The notes under the pieces were generated by a model that was not told where the DNA came from, searched no databases, and worked only from the letters and a program-made list of their open reading frames with translations. From the NCBI GenBank assembly GCA_019359215.1, contig JAHHHS010000008.1, positions 90,138 through 154,137 on the forward strand: 64,000 nucleotides of DNA. Reading direction: 5' to 3'. Source of the stretch: Nostoc indistinguendum CM1-VF10. GTDB taxonomy: Bacteria > Cyanobacteriota > Cyanobacteriia > Cyanobacteriales > Nostocaceae. Shown here one piece after another: positions 1 to 7,830 of the stretch (the stretch's first letter is position 1; each line of letters starts with the position of its first letter). A program made the position numbers and the translations under genes.

Positions 1-1743
1 GATGATCCGGAAATTGCTACTTGGTTAAAACAGGGTCGGAATTTTACTTTAAGCGATCGCCAGCGCATTTATTCCAAACAGCGAGAAATCCTCAGCCGCA
101 TTATCCCCCAACATCGGAAAATGCAGGAGGCGGGGCAGTTAGAAGTTACCACCACGCCTTACACTCACCCAATTTTACCCTTACTCGCTGATACTAACTC
201 CGGTCGAGTAGCTGTGCCTAATATGGCACTACCTAAGCAACGTTTTCAGTGGGCAGAAGATATTCCCCGCCACTTGCGGAAAGCTTGGAACTTTTATAAA
301 GACCGCTTTGGACAGATACCTCGTGGTTTGTGGCCTTCGGAACAATCAGTAAGCCCGGCAATCCTTCCAGATATTATTAACCAAGGATTTAAGTGGATAT
401 GCTCAGATGAAGCCGTCTTAGGGTGGACGCTGAAACACTTTTTTCATCGGGATGGGGCGGGGAATGTGGAGCAACCAGAACTGTTGTATCGACCCTATCG
501 CCTGCAAACCGCCGAGGGTGACTTGTCAATTGTGTTTCGTGACCACAGATTATCAGATTTGATTGGCTTTACTTATAGTGCGATGCCTGCAAAAAAGGCA
601 GCTGCGGATTTAGTGGGACATTTGCAAGCGATCGCTAAAATGCAAAGAGAAAGTCAAAGTGAGCAACCTTGGCTAGTTACCATCGCCTTGGATGGAGAGA
701 ATTGCTGGGAATTTTATCCCGAAGACGGTAAACCCTTCTTAGAAGCTTTGTATCAAAGCTTGAGTGATGAACCCCGCCTCAAACTCGTCACAGTTTCCGA
801 ATTTCTCGAAGAATTTCCCCCCACAGCCACCATTCCCGGAGGGCAACTACATAGCGGTTCTTGGGTCGATGGTAGTTTCACCACTTGGATAGGCGATCCG
901 GCTAAAAACCGTGCTTGGGATTACTTGACAGAAGCTAGAGTTATGCTGGCAAGTCATCCTGAAGCGACGGAAGAAAACAACCCAGAAGCATGGGAAGCGT
1001 TATATGCCGCAGAGGGTTCAGACTGGTTTTGGTGGTTTGGTGCAGGACACTCCTCAAATCAAGATGCCATCTTTGATCAATTGTTTCGAGAACACCTGAT
1101 TGGCATTTACAAGGCATTAAATGAACCTGTACCACCCTACCTCAAGCAACCAGTAGAAATCCACGAAGCACAGGGAAATCACACCCCACAAGGGTTTATT
1201 CATCCCGTCATCGATGGCAAGGGTGATGAACAAGATTGGGATAAAGCTGGACGTATAGAAATCGGCGGGGCGCGAGGGACGATGCACAATAGCAGTGTTA
1301 TCCAGCGACTTTGGTATGGCGTAGATCACCTCAATTTCTATTTACGGCTGGATTTTAAAAGTGGCGCTGCACCAGGGCAAGATTTCCCAGCAGAGTTGAA
1401 TTTGCTGTGGTTCTATCCAGAAAAAACAATGGTTAACAGCCCAATTCCCTTGGCAGATGTACCAGATGCAGCCCCACTTAATTACCATTTCCACCATCTT
1501 CTGGAAGTTAACTTGCTGACGCAATCGATTCAATTTCGAGAAGCTGGAGATAATTATCAATGGCATCCCCGTTTCAGCCGCGCTCAAGTAGCTTTAAATA
1601 ATTGTTTAGAGTTGGCAGTACCTTGGGCAGACTTGCAAGTTCCGCCAGATTATCCTTTGCGCTTGATTTTGGTACTTGCAGATGAAGGGCGTTTTTGCAA
1701 CTACTTGCCAGAAAATGCTTTGATTCCTATTGAAGTGCCTTAG
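1..1743 (+). CDS. Glycoside hydrolase family 57 protein, 3' part
   Basis: The reading frame is open from the first base, so the gene starts outside the window and about 580 codons are visible. The segment WPSEQSVSP followed by a region ending in SDEAVLGW, and the later LDGENCWEFYP, fit the conserved blocks of GH57 alpha-amylase-like enzymes, where an acidic residue in the DGEN block is part of the catalytic region. The C-terminal 200 residues look like the beta-rich accessory domain of cyanobacterial GH57 proteins (GDEQDWDKAG, then WYGVDHLNFYLRLDF). The likely role is alpha-glucan cleavage or transfer in glycogen metabolism. The exact specificity cannot be read from the sequence. A perfect palindrome lies just after the stop codon. 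Confidence 0.85.
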   Translation, partial: DDPEIATWLKQGRNFTLSDRQRIYSKQREILSRIIPQHRKMQEAGQLEVTTTPYTHPILPLLADTNSGRVAVPNMALPKQRFQWAEDIPRHLRKAWNFYKDRFGQIPRGLWPSEQSVSPAILPDIINQGFKWICSDEAVLGWTLKHFFHRDGAGNVEQPELLYRPYRLQTAEGDLSIVFRDHRLSDLIGFTYSAMPAKKAAADLVGHLQAIAKMQRESQSEQPWLVTIALDGENCWEFYPEDGKPFLEALYQSLSDEPRLKLVTVSEFLEEFPPTATIPGGQLHSGSWVDGSFTTWIGDPAKNRAWDYLTEARVMLASHPEATEENNPEAWEALYAAEGSDWFWWFGAGHSSNQDAIFDQLFREHLIGIYKALNEPVPPYLKQPVEIHEAQGNHTPQGFIHPVIDGKGDEQDWDKAGRIEIGGARGTMHNSSVIQRLWYGVDHLNFYLRLDFKSGAAPGQDFPAELNLLWFYPEKTMVNSPIPLADVPDAAPLNYHFHHLLEVNLLTQSIQFREAGDNYQWHPRFSRAQVALNNCLELAVPWADLQVPPDYPLRLILVLADEGRFCNYLPENALIPIEVP

Positions 1744-1785
1744 AACTCAATACGCTTGGTGTTATACCATTTCAGAAAATACCTA

Positions 1786-1817
1786 GTAGGGGCGTACAGC
1801 TAGCTGTACGCCCCTAC
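1786..1817. repeat. 32-bp perfect palindrome
   Basis: Each 16-base arm (GTAGGGGCGTACAGCT and its reverse complement) meets the other with no spacer. It lies 43 bases after the GH57 stop codon. It can fold into a long hairpin but has no T-run after it. This GGGGCGTACAGC type of palindrome is a dispersed intergenic repeat in cyanobacteria; it may also help end transcription. Confidence 0.85.
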
Positions 1818-2018
1818 AGCCAATTCATGTGTTGTAAAGATTTTTTAAAATATATTGAATTTCTCTTGTCAATGCGTAAATTCTACAAAATTTATTTTTA
1901 CTTTTTGAATTTCCAATAGGAGAGTAATGAGGATTTGGCAAAGATCCAGTAATCTTACTGTTTCCAACAAATATTTGTCGTAAGATTAGAGACATTTCAG
2001 AACAGATACTCTATACTA

Positions 2019-3071
2019 ATGAATCGCTTTTCTCAGAAAATAACGAATTCTCAAGAGAGCATTTTACAGCAAACTCAGCTTGGCCAGATGTGTGGTTCCA
2101 AGAAGCTATTTCGTGGTCGTTATGAAATATTGCAAATTTTGGGTAGAGGTGGTTTTGGGATCACGTTTTTAGCCAAAAATGCCATATTACCTGGGAATCC
2201 CCTGTGTGTCATTAAACAGCTTTGTCCGAAAGTGACTAATCCTCAAAGTTGGCAGAGGGCATGTACACGCTTTGAAAAAGAAGCAAAAACCTTGGGTCAA
2301 CTTGGTAGTCATTCACAAATTCCCATGCTATTGGACTACTTTCAGGCAAATGGAGAGTTTTTTTTAATTCAAGAATACGTGCCGGGTTTGACTTTGGCAC
2401 GAGAAGTGCGCCAAACTGGGGCTAAAAGTGAAGCCTCAGTTAAACTGTTTTTGCAAGAATTATTACCTGTATTACAGTATCTTCATAAACATCATGTGAT
2501 TCATCGGGATATTAAACCCCAAAATTTATTGCGGTGTGAGTATGATGGGCGAGTAGTGCTGATTAATTTTGGGGCGGTAAAAGAGCAATTAGTTGATGCT
2601 TGTGAAAACTCAATCAATCAAGCTGCAAACACCAATTTTATTGGGACTAAGGGATTTGCACCACCAGAACAGTTTTCTCTACGTCCAGTTTATGCCAGTG
2701 ACATTTATGCATTGGGTGTAACTTGTATCTGTATGTTGACTGCTAAAAGTCCTTTGGAATTTGATTACGATGCAAATACTGGTGAAATATGTTGGCAAAA
2801 AGAGGTAGATATTAGCGATCGCTTCGCCTATATTTTAGGAAAAATGGTGAAGATTTCGTTAGATGATCGGTTTAAGACTGCCGATGAAGTAATAAAAGTT
2901 TTAGGTAATGAAAGCTATTTGCCTACTTTGGCTAACTGTCTAACTACCCAAAAATTAAACAATAAAAGTATTGCACAATACGGAAATTATCACGAAACTT
3001 CTGATGTATACATCCCACCTGTCGCCAGAACTGCTAGTGCTATTCGCAAATGGAGAGCAAGACTTAAGTAA
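2019..3071 (+). CDS. Hanks-type Ser/Thr protein kinase with an NFG motif
   Basis: A 350-residue kinase with no transmembrane segment. The P-loop reads LGRGGFG (about 41-47), the ATP-binding lysine is in VIKQL (K66), the catalytic loop is HRDIKPQN (162-169), and the APE equivalent is APPEQ (about 214-218). The metal-binding DFG aspartate is replaced: the protein reads INFGAVKE, with Asn183 encoded by AAT at 2565-2567. Two neighbouring kinases keep IDFG. Loss of this aspartate normally weakens Mg-ATP use, so this may be a low-activity kinase or a pseudokinase regulator, although all other key residues are kept. A 50-residue basic tail follows the kinase fold. It heads a cluster of three kinase genes. 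Its targets are unknown. Confidence 0.88.
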   Translation: MNRFSQKITNSQESILQQTQLGQMCGSKKLFRGRYEILQILGRGGFGITFLAKNAILPGNPLCVIKQLCPKVTNPQSWQRACTRFEKEAKTLGQLGSHSQIPMLLDYFQANGEFFLIQEYVPGLTLAREVRQTGAKSEASVKLFLQELLPVLQYLHKHHVIHRDIKPQNLLRCEYDGRVVLINFGAVKEQLVDACENSINQAANTNFIGTKGFAPPEQFSLRPVYASDIYALGVTCICMLTAKSPLEFDYDANTGEICWQKEVDISDRFAYILGKMVKISLDDRFKTADEVIKVLGNESYLPTLANCLTTQKLNNKSIAQYGNYHETSDVYIPPVARTASAIRKWRARLK

Positions 3072-3074
3072 ACA

Positions 3075-3677
3075 AGTTCGCACAACTAAGTTAGAGGATG
3101 TTTTAAAAGTTGTTAGTGATGTATCAAAAACTTGTAGTTCCTCTAAATTCCCCTTAAAAAAGGGACTTTGATCCCGTTTCCACCCTTTTTAAGCAGGTTT
3201 GGAGGGTAGCTAAAAGTGCCTAAAATAACAGTGAAACACTTTTTAAACAACTTATTTATTATTGGCTAAAGTATCAAATTAACAATTAATCCTGGGCATT
3301 TTAAAATCTCAAAAACAAATTCAGTAAGCATTTTAACTACATTTAATATTCAGTAATGGTTAATTAATCAGGGTTTAAGTTTAGTACTTAGTAAATTATC
3401 GTTTTTCAATATACAAGCAAAATTACTAGGTTTAATAGTTCAGAAAAAATTTTTATTCAAATTATTATATAATCGAGAGAATAATTAATCTTATGGCTCT
3501 CGTAGTTTTCCACAGATGAGGAAGACTGACTACTATTTACAAACGCTAACTATATTAAGTAATTCCCCAATCCCCAGAACAGGGTTTTCTACCAAAAGTA
3601 AGCGAGAGTCAATTTTCTTAAGGGAAAGTTCGGGGCAAACTTAGCCTAAGTTGTCATGCAGTCGCGCCTGTCAGATC
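3075..3677. other. Intergenic region, 600 bases
   Basis: No convincing gene. Its first 110 bases contain AGAGGATGTTTTAAAAGT, which resembles the repeat found after the two WD40 kinases. The rest is AT-rich and is presumably the leader and promoter region of the next kinase. No clear operator was seen. Confidence 0.6.
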
Positions 3678-5732
3678 ATGATCTGCTGCTTAAATCCCGA
3701 TTGCTCAAATCCCCTGAATCCCAATGGAAAGAAGTTTTGCCAAAGTTGTAGCACCCCCTTGGTGTCACTTTTAAGAAATCGCTTTCGTGTCATCCGAGTC
3801 CTTTCAGATGAGGGGGGATTTGGCAGAACCTATCTATCAGAAGATGTCGATAAACTCAATGAACGTTGTGTTATCAAGCAATTAGCTCCAAAGTTCCAAG
3901 GAACTTGGTCGCAAAAAAAGGCGATGGAGTTGTTTGCCGAAGAAGCGCAGCGACTACAAGACCTTGGGGAACATCCCCAAATTCCGACTTTGCTAGCTTA
4001 TTTTGAGCAAGACGGCTGCCTATATTTAGTGCAGCAGTTTATCAATGGCGAGAATTTGTTAAAGGAGTTGCAACAGCGCAAGGCTTATAACGCTAGGGAA
4101 ATTCAATCTATTTTGCTAGACTTACTGCCAATCCTCAAATTTATCCACGATCGCAAAGTCATTCATCGAGATATCAAGCCAGAAAATATTATCCGCAATA
4201 AAAGTGATGGGCGATTAAGCTTGATTGATTTTGGTTCCTCAAAGCAATTCACAGTGAGAGTTCAGCAGAAATCTGGCACATCCATTGGTTCACATGGTTA
4301 TTCTCCCCTAGAACAGATTAGAGATGGTAAAGCTTTTCCCGCTAGTGATTTGTTCGGTTTGGGGGCTACCTGCTTTCATCTGCTAACGGGAAATTCCCCC
4401 TTTGAACTGTGGATGGAATCTGGGTACGCCTGGGTGAGTAATTGGCGGGCATATTTGCGGACTCCATTAAATTCTGAGTTGGATTTTGTCATCGACAAGC
4501 TTTTGAAAAAAGACATCCATGAACGTTACCAGTCAGCCGATGAAGTCCTTAAAGACTTGACTCCAAAACAACTCCTGGCACTGCCACCAGCAGGTAAGTC
4601 ATCTGGAAAAATACCACCAACTAAAGCACCAAATTTACCAAAAAGTTATCACTTACTGAGAATTTTAATTTTGGTAAGTGCTTTTATTCTGTTGTTCGGA
4701 TTTCAAGAATCTTGGTATAAATATTTTCGCCGAATTCAAACCAATTTATCCTCTAGGCTGAGTCATCACAAGAATTCTGGCAAAGATGAGGCATTTTTAG
4801 GCCAGCAGCTAAAGATTACTTTGGGTAAGGTTTCCTTGGCTAACACTCTCCAAGGACATGAAAAGTCAGTTTTATCCGTTGCCATCAGCCCCGATGGCCA
4901 AACAATTGCTAGCATTGGCGACAATCGCACAATCAAACTTTGGAATCTCGCAACCGGAAAACAATCTTCACTCAACGCCTATTCTCAGCAGATGAATGCG
5001 GTGATGATTAGCCCAGATGGTAAAACTCTGGTTAGTGGTAATGATGACAGCACCATCAAAATCTGGAATCTGGCAACAGGAAAACAAATTCGCACTCTTA
5101 CAGGGCATTCTAACTCAGTTCATGCCCTAGCCATCAGCGCTGATAGCCAAACTTTAGTTAGTGGCAGTGATGACAACACCATCAAAATCTGGGATTTAGC
5201 AACAGGAGAGCAAATTCGGACACTGGTAGGGCATACATTTTGGGTGCGATCGTTAGCCATCAGCCCTAATGGCGTGATTCTTGCCAGTGGCAGTTTTGAC
5301 AAAACTATCAAAATTTGGAATCTAACAAAAGGTTACTCAATCCGCACACTGGAGGGAAATTACCAAACAGTAACAGCTGTAGCTATAAGCCCAGATGGTA
5401 AAACTTTAGCCAGTGCTAACCGTGATGTCTACGACGGGTTACGCCTACGCACCATCAAACTTTGGAATCTAGCGACGGGAAAAGAAACTCGCACACTAGC
5501 AGGACATACTAACACAGTCACATCCGTAGCTTTCAGTGTCGATGGTAAAATGATTGCTACTGGTAGCCGCGATCGCACCATCAAATTGTGGAATTCAGCC
5601 ACAGGAGAAGAAATTCTGACATTGGCGGGGCACAAAAATACTGTGACATCCGTAACTTTTAGTTCTGATGGCAAGACCCTTGTCAGTGGTAGTGAAGACA
5701 ATACTATTAAGATTTGGCAGTTGTCTCAGTGA
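3678..5732 (+). CDS. Zinc-ribbon / Ser-Thr kinase / TM / seven-bladed WD40 protein
   Basis: 684 residues from ATG 3678. An upstream TTG at 3651 would add nine residues, but the paralogue at 7831 also begins M-x-C-C, so the ATG is preferred. Order: a five-cysteine N-terminal ribbon (C3, C4, C9, C21, C24), a kinase domain (K67, catalytic loop HRDIKPEN with D165, DFG D184), one transmembrane helix near residues 325-350, then seven WD40 repeats of the GH...SPDGKTLASGS...IKLWNLATG type. Such proteins put a cytoplasmic kinase on one side of a membrane and a protein-binding propeller on the other. The first glycine of the P-loop is not kept (LSDEGGFGRTY). Blade 5 holds an eight-residue insertion made by a dispersed repeat. 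The substrate is unknown. Confidence 0.9.
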   Translation: MICCLNPDCSNPLNPNGKKFCQSCSTPLVSLLRNRFRVIRVLSDEGGFGRTYLSEDVDKLNERCVIKQLAPKFQGTWSQKKAMELFAEEAQRLQDLGEHPQIPTLLAYFEQDGCLYLVQQFINGENLLKELQQRKAYNAREIQSILLDLLPILKFIHDRKVIHRDIKPENIIRNKSDGRLSLIDFGSSKQFTVRVQQKSGTSIGSHGYSPLEQIRDGKAFPASDLFGLGATCFHLLTGNSPFELWMESGYAWVSNWRAYLRTPLNSELDFVIDKLLKKDIHERYQSADEVLKDLTPKQLLALPPAGKSSGKIPPTKAPNLPKSYHLLRILILVSAFILLFGFQESWYKYFRRIQTNLSSRLSHHKNSGKDEAFLGQQLKITLGKVSLANTLQGHEKSVLSVAISPDGQTIASIGDNRTIKLWNLATGKQSSLNAYSQQMNAVMISPDGKTLVSGNDDSTIKIWNLATGKQIRTLTGHSNSVHALAISADSQTLVSGSDDNTIKIWDLATGEQIRTLVGHTFWVRSLAISPNGVILASGSFDKTIKIWNLTKGYSIRTLEGNYQTVTAVAISPDGKTLASANRDVYDGLRLRTIKLWNLATGKETRTLAGHTNTVTSVAFSVDGKMIATGSRDRTIKLWNSATGEEILTLAGHKNTVTSVTFSSDGKTLVSGSEDNTIKIWQLSQ
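5427..5450 (+). repeat. Dispersed repeat inserted in frame in a WD40 blade
   Basis: These 24 bases encode VYDGLRLR inside blade 5, between NRD and TIKLW, where the other blades have at most one residue. The reverse complement of 25333-25356, an intergenic site, matches it at 23 of 24 bases, and 53061-53078 carries part of the same repeat. Confidence 0.8.
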
Positions 5733-6034
5733 AAACTTCTTCTTTAGAGGATGTCTTAGAAGTATCAAATATTTGTTGATCCCCTCTAACCCCCCACGGT
5801 GTACACACAAGTCATCGAATTACCCAAACAAAAGAAAAACCTTACCCTGTCCTATCTGACATCCCTCTCCTTAGTAAGGAGAGGGACAGGTTTTGCTTAA
5901 GCATTACCAGGGTGAGGTATCTCAGGATCTGTGCGATAAATCTTAAATGACCTCACCAAAGACGTAAGCTCCGATTTGGAGAGGGAGAGGTTTTTTATTG
6001 GACATAAAGCGGTAGTTTCAAGCAACTTGAATTA
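5733..6034. other. Intergenic region with repeat and hairpin
   Basis: A convergent gap between the WD40 kinase and the PPC gene. Bases 5746-5790 carry a sequence almost identical to 10686-10730 (core GTATCAAATATTTGTTGATC). Bases 5863-5885 form a perfect 11-bp stem (CCCTCTCCTTA, one base, then its complement), which with the surrounding pyrimidine- and purine-rich sequence may end transcription. No gene was seen. Confidence 0.65.
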
Positions 6035-7219
6035 TCAGAAGATAGTCAATCTGTATTTACCGCGTTCTTGTGGATTGTTGGAAGTCACAACTATATAGTA
6101 AGTATCATCTTCGGGCAACCTAGCTCGGTCAATTAAAGCACTGTATACACCGTCTTTGTCCTTATCTTTATCTATAGCGATCGTCTTTCCTTGAGAATTT
6201 AGCAAAGCTACGTAAGGAGAAAACTCTTCATCAACACTATCTACTCGAATACTTACAAGCTGATTTTTTCTTCCTTGAAAATTGGAAATATTGTAAGCGC
6301 CGCCATTTTGTTTCAGGGTTGAGCTTTTGGCACTTAGTTGACCTGCTTCATCTAAAGTATAGCTAGCTCTGTCATTCCTCAGAGCCAAACTATAGCGGCC
6401 TATCTCTCCGGGATCTTGGCTAGTAACTGCAATCTTGTAAGTGCCTTTTACAGGTAGTCGCGCAAAAATGAATGCATCATCACCACCACTGCTTTTGTTC
6501 AAAACGCCTTTTTTGACGATGATATTATTATCAGGATCGTGCAGAAACAACAAAGGATTTAAACTCAAGTTATTTGATCTGCGTGTATCATTACTGCCAA
6601 TCAGCCTAATTTGGACTAATTGATTTTCTCTACCCTCAAACTCATAAAAATGAAAGTATCTACCTTGAGATTTAAAGTCATTTTTACTCAGAATTCCTAA
6701 TGCGACATCTGCAAAGTTAATAGGCTTGTAAGTAGGTGCCACGGGTTGAGAAACTGGTGGACGGTTGGAACTTTGCTGGCGAACTCTACCTGAGTTAGAA
6801 CTTTGCTGGCGAACTCTACCTGAGTTAGAACTTTGCTGGCGAACTCTACCTGAGTTGGAACTTTGCTGGCGAACTCTACCTGAATTGGAACTTTGCTGGC
6901 GAACTCTCCCTGAGTTGGAACTATTGGATCTTGGCTGTGAATTTTCTGTGTTAGACGAAGTCTGTATTGGTGACTTAACAGATGGTTTGCGTCTTGGAGA
7001 TACTGATGCTTGAGAAACAGGAATTTGCTCGATTGCTTTTCTTACTGCTTCTGGTTGTCTCTCATCTGGTGATTTAGCAATTATGAAGTGTTGGGAATTT
7101 TGAGGTTTTCCCAAAGCACTTATAGGCAGCACATTACTTGTGATCAACAAACTACTACTCAAGCAAGAAATTAAAATGCTATTTAATTTTCGACGATAGT
7201 TGTTTTTTTCTACTAGCAT
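6035..7219 (-). CDS. Exported PPC-domain protein with SSNSGRVRQQ tandem repeats
   Basis: 394 residues from ATG 7219; a GTG two codons upstream is less likely because AAGAG sits at good distance from the ATG. An N-terminal hydrophobic stretch (about 12-32) looks like a Sec signal. A low-complexity basic linker follows, including five copies of the decapeptide SSNSGRVRQQ. Two domains then resemble the bacterial pre-peptidase C-terminal (PPC) fold: GRYFHFYEFEGRENQLVQI and GAYNISNFQGRKNQLVSI each begin a beta-sandwich ending in YKIAVTS or YYIVVTS. There is no protease domain. It lies on the opposite strand between two paralogous kinases, which may be coincidence. An envelope or extracellular role is likely; the partner is unknown. 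Confidence 0.75.
   Translation of the reverse strand: MLVEKNNYRRKLNSILISCLSSSLLITSNVLPISALGKPQNSQHFIIAKSPDERQPEAVRKAIEQIPVSQASVSPRRKPSVKSPIQTSSNTENSQPRSNSSNSGRVRQQSSNSGRVRQQSSNSGRVRQQSSNSGRVRQQSSNSGRVRQQSSNRPPVSQPVAPTYKPINFADVALGILSKNDFKSQGRYFHFYEFEGRENQLVQIRLIGSNDTRRSNNLSLNPLLFLHDPDNNIIVKKGVLNKSSGGDDAFIFARLPVKGTYKIAVTSQDPGEIGRYSLALRNDRASYTLDEAGQLSAKSSTLKQNGGAYNISNFQGRKNQLVSIRVDSVDEEFSPYVALLNSQGKTIAIDKDKDKDGVYSALIDRARLPEDDTYYIVVTSNNPQERGKYRLTIF
6765..6914 (-). repeat. 30-bp tandem repeat, five units
   Basis: Five head-to-tail 30-base units with only a few substitutions, followed by a partial sixth (6915-6923). They lie inside the PPC protein gene and encode its SSNSGRVRQQ decapeptides. The unit is a multiple of three, so gain or loss of copies would keep the frame. 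Confidence 0.95.
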
Positions 7220-7830
7220 AATCACGCTCTTAATTTTGCTGATAATATTGTTTTTAATAGATAGACGAATTTTGAGCCGGAAAATTTCTATTCAACTTTC
7301 AACCACTAGTACAATGTGGCGGAAGTTTGCCTACCTTTAACAAGAGGATTTTTCCTAAAGTCTTGTTTGAGGTGGGATCTGAATTTTTGCCAAGCTGTAC
7401 TAAAACAGTAAATCTCAATTTCGTAAGTATATACTGAGCTACAAGCTTAACTTTCTACTTTTCGGATTTTTGTTGAAATATTTATTTTTATCAAATATGC
7501 CCCTACCAGGGTATTTGTATCATTTTTAAAATAAAATAATACTCTTCTATATCTCTTGAGAGAGAAAAATAAAAAAATAACCTTGAATCTTGTTAAAAGC
7601 CTTGCTTGATCGGCAAAGCCAAAAAATCCTTGTTTAGAATCAAGTACGGATAAACAAACAAGGTTTTAAATATTTTGTAATGAAAGTAATAAAAGAGGTT
7701 AAACTCTTCAAGACCTTATGAGGTAAGGAAATTGGTAATTTGCATCGGATCTCAGTGATCTTGACTAACAACAGAGATTATACAGCATGACTTAAGATGA
7801 TATATACTCCCCTTGAAATGGGTTCCCAGT
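7220..7830. other. Divergent intergenic region with solitary IS end
   Basis: About 610 AT-rich bases between the divergent PPC and kinase genes, so it should hold both promoters. Bases 7306-7328 begin CTAGTACAATGTGGCGG, resembling the end found directly upstream of the transposase start near 63.9 kb. No gene was seen. Confidence 0.6.

Noticed and set aside
3651..3677. TTG start nine codons before the first WD40 kinase start
   Set aside because: The paralogue starts at an equivalent M-x-C-C, and the extra residues are not shared.
6765..6914. CRISPR array
   Set aside because: The 30-bp units are contiguous without spacers and lie in a coding frame.
6765..7013. Plus-strand frame of ELCWRTLPEL repeats
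   Set aside because: It is the antisense reading of the 30-bp tandem repeat in the PPC gene; the other strand has the signal peptide and domains.
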